Position numbers and translations under genes: made by a program | The notes under the pieces: generated by a model | Told to the model about the DNA's origin: nothing | The model's input: the letters and a program-made list of their open reading frames with translations, nothing else | Databases searched by the model: none | Part shown: positions 15,237 to 22,979 of the stretch, in pieces | Layout of the letters: each line of letters starts with the position of its first letter | Numbering within the stretch: position 1 is the stretch's first letter | DNA from: Croceimicrobium sp965658275 | Lineage (GTDB): Bacteria > Bacteroidota > Bacteroidia > Flavobacteriales > Schleiferiaceae | Direction of reading: 5' to 3' | Assembly (NCBI GenBank): GCA_965658275.1 | Contig: CBFHRN010000030.1 | Location: 1-25,305 of the forward strand | DNA: 25,305 nucleotides

Positions 15237-16207
15237 GAAACCGAGTATTTACGATTAGTTTAGCCCTTTCGGGTATTATTATAGCCTCGGTTCTCACCTT
15301 TGCTACTGAAACCGACAAAGAAGATGGTGATCAGAAGCAGAAATTTAATGACAATTACACCATTTACAGCTTACCACTGCCGGAGTCGGTGATTTTTGCG
15401 GGTGAAGAAATTCCATTAAAAGACCCCCAGGTACGTGAAAATTACGATCGTGAATTATTGGTAAATACCTACTGGCAAAGCCAAACGGTACTTTTCATCA
15501 AAAGATCCGCTCGCTACTTCCCGACGATAGAGCGCATTTTGAAAGAAGAAGGGGTTCCTGAAGACTTTAAATTTTTACCGCTCATTGAGTCGGGTCTGAG
15601 TCATGTGGTTTCCCCAGCTGGAGCCGTAGGATTCTGGCAATTAATGGAAGGCACCGCCAAGGATTACGGATTAGAGGTAAACCGCACGGTAGATGAACGG
15701 TACCATCTTGAAAAAGCAACTCGCGTAGCCTGCACCTACCTTAAGGAGGCATATGCCGAATTTGGCTCTTGGACTTTAGCTGCGGCTAGTTACAATATGG
15801 GGATGAACGGTTTACGAAAACAATTGGAACGGCAGCGGGGCTCCTCCTATTTCGACCTCAACCTCAACTCGGAAACCATGCGCTATGTGTACCGCTTAGC
15901 CGCGATTAAAGAAATCTTATCTGAGCCTAAATCATTTGGATTTCAGGTACGTGAGAAAGATCGCTATCAGCCAATTCCCACCATCACCGTTACTGTGGAT
16001 ACCGCTTTAAGTCATGTCGACTATCTAAATCAAAAATATGGGATCAATTATCGAATCTTGAAATTCCATAATCCCTGGCTGCGTATGGAATATCTTCCCG
16101 CTAAGGAGGGTAAAACTTATGCAATCAAGATTCCACTTAAAGAAAGCGACCGCTTGTCTCAGCCTATCGACCCACCCGTGGTAGACCCTAAAAGCGGAAT
16201 GGAATAA
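15233..16207 (+). CDS. Lytic transglycosylase (SLT domain, MltD-like, no LysM)
   Basis: Cleaves the glycan strands of peptidoglycan to 1,6-anhydro ends. The 324-residue protein has an N-terminal hydrophobic export segment (7-25) and an SLT domain (about 95-210) with catalytic Glu119 in FLPLIESGLS, then AGAVGFWQLMEGTAKDYGL and AAASYNMGMNGL, the typical second and third motifs. The region from 215 to the end resembles the linker that in MltD precedes LysM repeats (YRLAAIKEIL, PIPTITVTVDTA), but no LysM repeat follows. No lipobox cysteine is seen, so it is probably periplasmic. Start overlaps rfbC by four bases. Confidence 0.88.
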   Translation: MRNRVFTISLALSGIIIASVLTFATETDKEDGDQKQKFNDNYTIYSLPLPESVIFAGEEIPLKDPQVRENYDRELLVNTYWQSQTVLFIKRSARYFPTIERILKEEGVPEDFKFLPLIESGLSHVVSPAGAVGFWQLMEGTAKDYGLEVNRTVDERYHLEKATRVACTYLKEAYAEFGSWTLAAASYNMGMNGLRKQLERQRGSSYFDLNLNSETMRYVYRLAAIKEILSEPKSFGFQVREKDRYQPIPTITVTVDTALSHVDYLNQKYGINYRILKFHNPWLRMEYLPAKEGKTYAIKIPLKESDRLSQPIDPPVVDPKSGME

Positions 16208-16219
16208 ACGCATTTGAAG

Positions 16220-16501
16220 ATGGAAGCACCCAAACTGCCCAGTTTCATACGACAGAATAAGCACAAGTCATTCGAGTTCAAGCCGCGTTACTACGATGAG
16301 CGTAAAGAGCGAATCGAAGAATTACGTCGTAAATACGGGAAGAAAGATGCACCCAACGCTAAGGCCGATCGAGAACGATTACGAGAAGACTTAAGCGGCA
16401 AATGGCATGGGAGTCGGCAGACCAAAGTAAATTCCAGTAATCGCACCTTATTACTCATCATTGTGGCACTTCTCGCCCTAACCTATTACTTAATTAAATA
16501 A
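16220..16501 (+). CDS. Small basic single-pass membrane protein next to mutL
   Basis: A 93-residue protein with no recognised catalytic motif. A charged N-terminal part (KSFEFKPRYYDERKERIEEL, residues 16-35) is followed by one C-terminal membrane helix (about 77-92), suggesting a tail-anchored cytoplasmic protein. As I recall, small proteins of this layout, with the F-x-F/Y-x-P-R-Y/F-Y motif, sit next to mutL in other Flavobacteriia, where they have been labelled riboflavin synthase subunit beta; nothing here supports that name. I chose the ATG at 16220 over the TTG two codons upstream. It starts 12 bases after the transglycosylase stop and ends one base before mutL. Confidence 0.7.
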   Translation: MEAPKLPSFIRQNKHKSFEFKPRYYDERKERIEELRRKYGKKDAPNAKADRERLREDLSGKWHGSRQTKVNSSNRTLLLIIVALLALTYYLIK

Positions 16502-16502
16502 T

Positions 16503-18344
16503 ATGGCCGATATCATCAGGCTCTTGCCCGATAATGTAGCCAATCAGATAGCTGCAGGAGAGGTGGTGCAACGCCCTGCTTCCGTAGTGAAGGAATTGTT
16601 GGAGAATAGCGTTGATGCTGATGCGAGCGATATTCAGTTAATCATCCAAGATAGCGGCAAGTCTTTAATTCAAGTCATTGACAACGGGAAAGGCATGAGC
16701 GAAACCGATGCCCGGATGGCTTTTGAAAGACATGCTACCTCCAAAATTCGGAAAGCCGAAGACATCTTTGGCATTATTACCAAGGGCTTTCGCGGTGAAG
16801 CATTGGCTTCCATAGCGGCGGTTTCGAAAATGCAAATGCGCACGCGCCAAGCCGAATCGGAACTGGGCACCGAGCTAAAAATTGCCGCTAATGAAGTAGA
16901 GCAGCAAGACTTTTGCAATTGCCCCCAAGGAACCAATATTACCGTCCGCTCCCTGTTTTACAATATTCCCGCACGACGCAACTTCCTAAAGTCAAACCAA
17001 GTCGAACTGCGGCATATCATTGATGAGTTCGAACGGGTAGCACTAGCCCACCCCACGATTAGCTTCCGGATGGAGCATAATAGCAATGAGCTATTTAAAC
17101 TACCCTCCTCCACTTTAAGGCAGCGCATTGTAAACATATTTGGGAAAAAGTTCAATGAGAAGCTGGTTCCCGTTAAAGAAGAAACGGATCTCATTCGCAT
17201 TGAAGGCTTTGTAGGTAAACCGGAGTTTGCAAAGAAAACTCGAGGTGAACAGTTTTTCTTTGTCAATTTCCGCTACATCCGCAATGGCTATCTACACAAA
17301 GCCGTTCAAAAGGCATTTGAAGGCTTACTGTTGGAGGATAGCCATCCCACCTATTTCCTGTACCTGGAAATAGACCCCGCCCGCATCGATGTCAATATTC
17401 ATCCCACTAAAACTGAAATTAAGTTTGAAGATGAGCGTGCCATCCATAGTATTATTCGGACTTCGGTAAAGCACTCTCTGGGGCAATACAATATCGCGCC
17501 CACCCTCGATTTTGAGCGAGACCAGCAATTTACCCCTCCGCCGCCTAGTGGGAAAAGTATTGAGGCGCCTGGCGTTTATGTAGACCCCAATTTCAATCCA
17601 TTCCACAAAAAGGAAAAACCGAAGGGAAACGGAGGCGCTTACTCCAATTCTTGGCAACAAGCCCCAGATCGCTCACCAAGCTCGCGGGAAAGTCAGCAAT
17701 GGGAGTCCTTGCTCAGTCAGATTCCGGAAATCCAAGAAAGTCCTGTCCAGCAGCAAATTGGCGAAGAAAATGAAGGGATAGTCCAGCCGAATTATATGCA
17801 AATCGGGCGGAAATACTTGCTAAAGACCCATGGCGAAGGATTAATGCTGATCCATCAGGCTCGTGCGCACCAACGGATTGTATATGAGAAGATTTTAGCC
17901 TCCTTACAAAACCAACAAGTAGCCTCCCAACAATTGCTATTCCCCCAACAGATTAGTTTTAGTCCGGCCGATTATAGCTTAATCGTAGAGCTTTTACCCC
18001 GACTTCGGGAGATGGGTTTTGACCTAGATGAATTTGGTCAGCACGAAATAATCGTCCATGGCATCCCCCTCTATTTGGAGAATACCGCTCTGGAGGATCT
18101 TCTGCATAAGATTTTAGAGAACAGCAAAGACTTTAACACCCGCTCTAAGGAAGAATTGTCCGATAAAATGGCAAGAAATATGGCCAAATTGGCGGCTTTA
18201 AAGGTAGGAACGGTTCTTGAACAGCAAGCTATGGCGCATTTAGTTGACGAATTATTTGCCTGCTCTTCCCCCTACCATAGTCCGGATGGAAAAGCAACCA
18301 TTATAAACCTCGCCCTAGGCGACTTAGATAAAACTTTCCATTAA
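16503..18344 (+). CDS. mutL: DNA mismatch repair protein MutL
   Basis: ATP-driven matchmaker that couples mismatch recognition by MutS to strand removal. The 613-residue protein has a GHKL ATPase domain (1-330): ANQIAAGEVVQRPASVVKEL, catalytic Glu31 and Asn35 in KELLENSVDAD, DNGKGM, and KGFRGEALASI. A proline/glutamine-rich linker (about 335-425) leads to the C-terminal dimerisation domain. There the endonuclease metal motif DQHAxxExxxxE reads HQARAHQRIVYE (451-462), losing the Asp, His and first Glu, and the CPHGRP motif reads SPDGKA (593-598), so nicking activity is probably absent. It starts one base after the small protein and overlaps the first rhomboid by the A of TAATG. Confidence 0.96.
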   Translation: MADIIRLLPDNVANQIAAGEVVQRPASVVKELLENSVDADASDIQLIIQDSGKSLIQVIDNGKGMSETDARMAFERHATSKIRKAEDIFGIITKGFRGEALASIAAVSKMQMRTRQAESELGTELKIAANEVEQQDFCNCPQGTNITVRSLFYNIPARRNFLKSNQVELRHIIDEFERVALAHPTISFRMEHNSNELFKLPSSTLRQRIVNIFGKKFNEKLVPVKEETDLIRIEGFVGKPEFAKKTRGEQFFFVNFRYIRNGYLHKAVQKAFEGLLLEDSHPTYFLYLEIDPARIDVNIHPTKTEIKFEDERAIHSIIRTSVKHSLGQYNIAPTLDFERDQQFTPPPPSGKSIEAPGVYVDPNFNPFHKKEKPKGNGGAYSNSWQQAPDRSPSSRESQQWESLLSQIPEIQESPVQQQIGEENEGIVQPNYMQIGRKYLLKTHGEGLMLIHQARAHQRIVYEKILASLQNQQVASQQLLFPQQISFSPADYSLIVELLPRLREMGFDLDEFGQHEIIVHGIPLYLENTALEDLLHKILENSKDFNTRSKEELSDKMARNMAKLAALKVGTVLEQQAMAHLVDELFACSSPYHSPDGKATIINLALGDLDKTFH

Positions 18345-19075
18345 TGTTACGTTTTCAACTTTTACCGGAAGTCATTAAGAACCTACTCATCATAAATGGT
18401 TTGTTCTTTCTTGCTACGGCTTCCCTTGGCAGTGTATTCGGCATTGATTTAGCCGGTATGCTCGGCCTCTACATTCCTCAATCGGAGTTTTTCAAGCCTT
18501 TTCAGCTCATTACGCATATGTTCATGCACGCCAATTTGGGCCATATCTTCTTCAATATGTTTGCCCTTTGGATGTTTGGCTATGCCTTGGAGAATATTTG
18601 GGGACCCAAGAAATTCTTAATCTATTATTTAATCACAGGCTTTGGAGCAGCCATGCTTCACTTAGGCTTTCAATATTGGGAGTTCCAGTCCTTGGCCTCT
18701 AGTTTAAGCAGTTCTGAAATTCAGATGCTTATGAACGAGGGTGGACGCATCCTGCAAAGTGGACGAAATTACAGCGACCCTATTCTAGGTCAGGCTAATG
18801 CCATATTAAACACGCCAACGGTAGGAGCTTCCGGAGCGGTTTTTGGGGTTCTACTAGCCTTTGGAATGCTCTTTCCTAATCAACGGATTTACCTTTACTT
18901 CGCCTTTCCAATTAAAGCAAAGTACTTTGTAGCGGCCTATGGCGCCTTGGAATTGTTCAATGGCATCGCTAATGATCCCGGATCTAACATTGCACACTTT
19001 GCCCACTTAGGGGGAATGCTGTTTGGATTTTTACTTTTGAAGTATTGGAAGAAAAATAGTGGAAGCTATTATTAA
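18344..19075 (+). CDS. Rhomboid family intramembrane serine protease (first of a pair)
   Basis: Cleaves membrane proteins within or near their transmembrane helices. The 243 residues form about six helices. Catalytic Ser163 lies in GASGAVFG (161-168) and the partner His221 in AHFAHLGG. The oxyanion-side residues His67 and Asn71 appear in HANLGHIFFNMFALW. A soluble insertion (about 111-158, with SSSEIQMLMNEGGR) lies between the third helix and the serine helix. It follows mutL and precedes a second rhomboid, each time through a TAATG overlap. The active site looks complete. Substrate unknown. Confidence 0.92.
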   Translation: MLRFQLLPEVIKNLLIINGLFFLATASLGSVFGIDLAGMLGLYIPQSEFFKPFQLITHMFMHANLGHIFFNMFALWMFGYALENIWGPKKFLIYYLITGFGAAMLHLGFQYWEFQSLASSLSSSEIQMLMNEGGRILQSGRNYSDPILGQANAILNTPTVGASGAVFGVLLAFGMLFPNQRIYLYFAFPIKAKYFVAAYGALELFNGIANDPGSNIAHFAHLGGMLFGFLLLKYWKKNSGSYY

Positions 19076-19965
19076 TGAGCAAGATAATTGACGACATAAA
19101 ATTACAGTTTAAGATGGGAGGCGCCCTCAACCAGTTGATTATGATCAACTTGGGGGTTTATCTAATCTTTTTGGTATTGCGAATCTTAAGCTTTCTTACG
19201 CAAACCAATATCACCTCGATCTTTATAAAGTTTACCGCTCTTCCTTCAGATATTTTCACCTTTGCCACCCGTCCTTGGACCCTCGTATCCTACATGTTCT
19301 TGCATGAAGGCTTCTTCCACATCTTATTTAATATGTTGTGGCTCTTTTTCGGCGGGCAGCTTTTTATGCAGTACTTCGGTGGACGTCGCTTAATCAGCAC
19401 CTACCTCTTAGGAGGTATTTTAGGGGGGGTCCTGTATATCCTCTTCTATAATATTTTCCCTGCTTTTAGTGATGTGGTTGCGGTAAGCAATAACCGAGGC
19501 GCCTCGGCGGGTGTGATGGCCGTCATTTTTGCCATTGCGACTTACAATCCACGTTTTCCGGTACGCTTATTCTTTATGATCACCGTACCGCTTTGGGGAT
19601 TAGCCATTTTTGCCCTACTCACCGATTTAATTGCTTTGGGTGATGGCAGCAATGCCGGAGGGCGTATCGCACACTTAGGAGGTGCTCTTTTTGGTTACCT
19701 CATGGCTAGTGCGCACAAAAATGGAAAAGATCTTACCGATGGTTTTTCTTCCCTCTTAGATCGACTCGCCAATTTACGTAAGCCTAAATCGGCCCCTTTA
19801 AAAACGGTATACAAGTCGAGTGGCGCATCTAAAAGCACTGGGATTAAGCGCCGAGAAGATGATGAAGTGAGGCTTAATCGAATTTTAGACAAGATTTCGA
19901 AAAGCGGCTATGACAGCCTCAGTAAAGACGAGAAAGATCACCTCTTTAAATTTGGAAAAGACTAA
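19075..19965 (+). CDS. Rhomboid family protein with cytoplasmic tail (second of a pair)
   Basis: A second rhomboid, 296 residues, with about six helices. Ser144 lies in RGASAGVMA, His200 in RIAHLGGALFG, and His82/Asn86 in FFHILFNMLWLF, so the catalytic pair and oxyanion residues are all present. The residue after the serine is Ala instead of the usual Gly, which may alter activity. Unlike its neighbour it has a charged C-terminal tail of about 80 residues; the last 30 (RLNRILDKISKSGYDSLSKD) match the small domain, DUF6576 as I recall, found on Bacteroidota rhomboids. Start and stop are both in TAATG overlaps with neighbours. Confidence 0.9.
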   Translation: MSKIIDDIKLQFKMGGALNQLIMINLGVYLIFLVLRILSFLTQTNITSIFIKFTALPSDIFTFATRPWTLVSYMFLHEGFFHILFNMLWLFFGGQLFMQYFGGRRLISTYLLGGILGGVLYILFYNIFPAFSDVVAVSNNRGASAGVMAVIFAIATYNPRFPVRLFFMITVPLWGLAIFALLTDLIALGDGSNAGGRIAHLGGALFGYLMASAHKNGKDLTDGFSSLLDRLANLRKPKSAPLKTVYKSSGASKSTGIKRREDDEVRLNRILDKISKSGYDSLSKDEKDHLFKFGKD

Positions 19966-21044
19966 TGGCACGCCGTAAGTCGATGGTAGATGGCCTATTG
20001 TATGTCATCAATACGATTGCAGCTTTCGGCTTGATGTGTTCCTACCTTAGCAATTACGTAGATCCCCGAATCTTTTCTTGGTTTTCCTTTTTAGGTCTCG
20101 CTTATCCTTATCTCTTACTGGCCAATGTGATCTTCGCCGTTTGGTGGGCCCTACGCATGAAATTAAAAATCATTCTGCCTGTGGTCGCCATTACTTTAGG
20201 CTACCGCCAAATTCCAACCTTATACCAATTAAAGCCTTCGAATCAGGTAGTCTCACCCGGAGAACGCCTCAAGGTCATGACTTACAATGTTCGTATGTTC
20301 AATGTCTTTAATTGGCTTGAGACAGAAGATATTCCCAATCGCATCAGTGCTTTGATTAAAGAAGAAGACCCCGATGTATTGCTCATTCAAGAATATCATT
20401 ATCTAAATCCGCCTGCGGATATTCATTTCCCTTACCAATACCATGAGTTCCCTGCTCGTAAAGGCGGAACTGGGCAGATTATCTACAGCAAGTACCCCAT
20501 CCTCGAAAAGGATTACATCGAATATCCGAGTCCAGAGGGGGTCGCTAAAAATGGAGCCGCGCTATATGCTGACATTGATTGGAAGGGAAAGCGCATTCGT
20601 GTTTTCAATATCCATTTAGCCTCTGTAGGCCTGCAAGACGAGGATTACAGCAATTTGGCTAGCCTTAACGACAAGAACACCTTGGAGCTGCAGCGCGATT
20701 TAGGGAAAATTGGCGGCGACTTAAAGCGGGCCTTTGTGAAACGTTCCTTTCAAACTGAATGCTTAGACAGCCTCATTAAGGCCAGTCCATACCCCTTAAT
20801 AATTGCAGGTGACTTTAATGATCCGCCCTCCAGTTATACCTATCACACCCTTAGTGAAAACCTTGCAGATAGCTTTATCAGTGCGGGAAAAGGACTCGTG
20901 CGCACCTATAACCGTGGACCTCTACCCCTGCGTATTGATTATGTTCTTTACGATGACGGGCGATTGCGCTGCTTCGATTACAAAGTTCGAATGGAAACGC
21001 TCAGCGACCATTATCCTGTGATTACCGAATTTGGTTCTCGATAA
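19965..21044 (+). CDS. Membrane-anchored endonuclease/exonuclease/phosphatase family hydrolase
   Basis: Metal-dependent phosphoesterase fold (EEP, DNase I-like). Two or three N-terminal membrane helices (about 8-28, 36-62 and 68-80) precede a catalytic domain from residue 102. Motifs visible are MTYNVRMFN with Asn108, LIQEYH with metal ligand Glu143, AGDFNDPP with Asp283 and Asn285, and the terminal SDHYPV with His349, so all catalytic positions are kept. Substrate is unknown: the family includes nucleases, sphingomyelinases and inositol phosphatases, and the membrane anchor makes a lipid or periplasmic substrate plausible. By the positive-inside rule the domain is probably periplasmic. Joined to the second rhomboid by TAATG. 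Confidence 0.9.
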   Translation: MARRKSMVDGLLYVINTIAAFGLMCSYLSNYVDPRIFSWFSFLGLAYPYLLLANVIFAVWWALRMKLKIILPVVAITLGYRQIPTLYQLKPSNQVVSPGERLKVMTYNVRMFNVFNWLETEDIPNRISALIKEEDPDVLLIQEYHYLNPPADIHFPYQYHEFPARKGGTGQIIYSKYPILEKDYIEYPSPEGVAKNGAALYADIDWKGKRIRVFNIHLASVGLQDEDYSNLASLNDKNTLELQRDLGKIGGDLKRAFVKRSFQTECLDSLIKASPYPLIIAGDFNDPPSSYTYHTLSENLADSFISAGKGLVRTYNRGPLPLRIDYVLYDDGRLRCFDYKVRMETLSDHYPVITEFGSR

Positions 21045-21059
21045 TTTGGAATAATTTTA
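21030..21059 (+). promoter_or_regulatory. Candidate promoter before the barrel-like protein
   Basis: TTTG (21030-21033) and TAATTTTA (21052-21059) are 18 bases apart, fitting the Bacteroidota -33/-7 layout with one mismatch at the last base of the -7 box. The -33 element lies inside the end of the EEP gene. The predicted leader is about 20 bases. Consensus match only. Confidence 0.35.
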
Positions 21060-21084
21060 GCTACTAGCTGAATAAAGTAATTAC

Positions 21085-22149
21085 ATGCGCCGCTTCCTTT
21101 TAATCCTACTACTTCTTCCCGCTTTAGCTATCAGTCAAAGCAATACGAGCGATAAGCTTTTTATTGAACCCTGGGAACTTTGCGAAGAATGGCTGAAGGA
21201 GCATATCCAAGAACTTACTCAGGATTTCTCAAGCCAAGATAGCCTGGAAGCATTACTCCAAGAATGGGAACTTTTTTGCGAGCCCAATCTAGCGAGCATA
21301 AGACAACGTTTATTGGGAGAATTGGAGTTTAATGGAGCAACCGAGGCTCAATCCGATCTCAGCGTATTCGCTCGAAGTCAACTTCAGTTTCTACGCGACC
21401 CCACTTGGCAAGGCCCATTGCAGGAAGCGCACTGGGTTTATAGCCGAGTAAAAGCCGAGAATCTTTTGGAACGCCAACCATGGAAGCCAGTTGATAAACT
21501 GCTCTTGGAATTTTTAGCGGCTAAAAGTCATCATGAAGCCCTCGATTTATTTTACCAGCGAGAATATAAAGATGTAGAGCTTAGCCGGAAGATGCGTGAA
21601 AGCATGAATGAGGACATCAACGAGGTACTCAATTTAAGCTTAGGCTACAATCGCTTGCAATTTAACCAGTTGCTGGAAAGCGAGTTAGCGGCTGCCAATG
21701 GACTATGGTTGGCAATGGACATCAATGACCAAAAAAACCTTTTTTCAATAAGTATCAGCTTTAATATCACCGAAGAAAAATCCTACCTAAGACTTCTTGA
21801 GGATGGACAAGTGCGCACCTCCGACTTAGAGATGCTCTTTATGGGCGACATCAACTACGGCCGCACTATTTGGTCTGGAAGACGACATGCCTTAAAATTA
21901 ATGGTAGGCATAGGTATGGTAAACTTTGGTACGGATTTAAGCACGCAAACGGAAGAAGGAGAAACCATTTCTATTGGCATAAGCTCCTACCACTTTAACA
22001 CTGGCTTTGATTACAGCTGGCGGGTTTACGGCAGTCATGAAATTGGTTTGCGACCCTTGATAGCCTTCACCAATTTTAATCGCGATGAAGATCTGCGCGG
22101 TAATTTAGCGGGGTCTATCTTGCAAATGAGCCTTTATTACCGTTTCTAA
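21085..22149 (+). CDS. Probable outer-membrane protein with helical N-terminal half, function unknown
   Basis: I do not recognise the family. The 354-residue protein has a clear signal peptide (MRRFLLILLLLPALAIS, cut near 17-18). Residues 20-205 are acidic and mostly helical, rich in Glu, Leu and Trp, with no obvious repeat. From about 210 the pattern changes to alternating strands (NLFSISISFNITEE, HALKLMVGIGMVNFGT, HFNTGFDYSWRVYG), and the protein ends in LQMSLYYRF, a C-terminal aromatic strand typical of outer-membrane barrels. About six to eight strands fit, a small barrel. It lies 40 bases after the EEP gene, with its own promoter candidate, and faces the peroxiredoxin gene. Barrel assignment is inference from strand pattern and the terminal Phe. 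Confidence 0.65.
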   Translation: MRRFLLILLLLPALAISQSNTSDKLFIEPWELCEEWLKEHIQELTQDFSSQDSLEALLQEWELFCEPNLASIRQRLLGELEFNGATEAQSDLSVFARSQLQFLRDPTWQGPLQEAHWVYSRVKAENLLERQPWKPVDKLLLEFLAAKSHHEALDLFYQREYKDVELSRKMRESMNEDINEVLNLSLGYNRLQFNQLLESELAAANGLWLAMDINDQKNLFSISISFNITEEKSYLRLLEDGQVRTSDLEMLFMGDINYGRTIWSGRRHALKLMVGIGMVNFGTDLSTQTEEGETISIGISSYHFNTGFDYSWRVYGSHEIGLRPLIAFTNFNRDEDLRGNLAGSILQMSLYYRF

Positions 22150-22183
22150 AAAAAAGCCCCGAGCACTTAGAGTACTCAGGGCT
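22148..22183 (-). terminator. Intrinsic terminator of the peroxiredoxin gene
   Basis: Read on the minus strand, AGCCC and GGGCT close a stem that continues as GAG-ACT pairs around a three-base loop, with one C-A mismatch pair beside GAG and one inside the arm. It is followed by a run of eight U (the A-run at 22148-22155 on the plus strand). It starts about 26 bases after the peroxiredoxin stop. On the plus strand no U-run follows, so it would stop the facing transcript poorly. Confidence 0.8.
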
Positions 22184-22208
22184 ATCAGTATTGCTGTAAG
22201 CGCGAGGC

Positions 22209-22841
22209 TTAGTTACGGCTTAAGTATTCAGCTACCCCGTCGTGGGTATCTTTCATTCCTTCTTTACCTTCATCCCAGTTAGCAGGACAAACTTCACCTT
22301 TCTCTTCAAAGAATTGTAAAGCTTTTACCATACGCATTGCTTCGTCCACGTTACGACCTAAAGGCATATCGTTTACTACCTGATGACGAACAATACCCTC
22401 TTTGTCGATCAAGAATAATCCGCGGTAAGCTACCATCTCACCATCAGCCTGCAACATGTCGTTTTCGTCGTAGTAGAAGTTTCCTGCTAATACGTCGTAA
22501 TTGTTAGAGATCGTTTTGTTGGTGTCCGCAACTACGGGATAGGTAATACCTTGAATACCACCCTGATCTTTGGTTAATTGTAACCAACCCCAGTGCGACT
22601 GCTCGGTATCCGTAGATACTGCAACCACCTCAACACCTAATTTTTTGAAATCCTCCAATTTTGCTTGGAAAGCGTGCAATTCGGTTGGACAAACGAAGGT
22701 GAAATCCTTCGGATAGAAGAACAAGATTACATAGTTCTTACCTGTATACTGATCTATAGAAAAGTCTTCTACGATCTCTTCACCGTTAATTACCGCAGCA
22801 GCAGTAAATGAAGGGGCTTTCTTACCAACTAGTACTCCCAT
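22209..22841 (-). CDS. Typical 2-Cys peroxiredoxin (AhpC/Prx1 type)
   Basis: Reduces hydrogen peroxide and organic peroxides in the cytoplasm. The 210-residue protein carries the peroxidatic Cys51 in FYPKDFTFVCPTELHAF and the resolving Cys185 in GEVCPANW, the layout of typical 2-Cys enzymes that form intermolecular disulfides. Arg140 in AYRGLFLID fits the conserved active-site arginine region. The C-terminal extension ends GVAEYLSRN, and a GG-containing loop (KDQGGIQG, 91-98) is present, as in over-oxidation-sensitive members. It stands alone with its own terminator and a -7 box upstream. No AhpF is nearby, so its reductant (thioredoxin or AhpF) cannot be told from this window. Confidence 0.95.
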   Translation of the reverse strand: MGVLVGKKAPSFTAAAVINGEEIVEDFSIDQYTGKNYVILFFYPKDFTFVCPTELHAFQAKLEDFKKLGVEVVAVSTDTEQSHWGWLQLTKDQGGIQGITYPVVADTNKTISNNYDVLAGNFYYDENDMLQADGEMVAYRGLFLIDKEGIVRHQVVNDMPLGRNVDEAMRMVKALQFFEEKGEVCPANWDEGKEGMKDTHDGVAEYLSRN

Positions 22842-22904
22842 GTTTATTGATTTTTATATTAATTATTATTAAAAGCTATTTGATTTCATTTTTGATAGCC
22901 TTTG

Positions 22905-22912
22905 CAAATGTA
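22905..22912 (-). promoter_or_regulatory. Candidate -7 box of the peroxiredoxin gene
   Basis: On the minus strand TACATTTG, followed by CA, matches the Bacteroidota -7 box exactly, placing a start about 55-60 bases before the ATG. No TTG or TTTG lies at proper spacing upstream, so a regulator such as OxyR may assist; I see no clear OxyR operator. The leader is very A/T-rich. Confidence 0.4.
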
Positions 22913-22979
22913 GGGTGCTCACCATTGCTTGAAGCCGATCGGTATTCAATCTTTTCTATGACTCTTAAAGAATTTAAAT

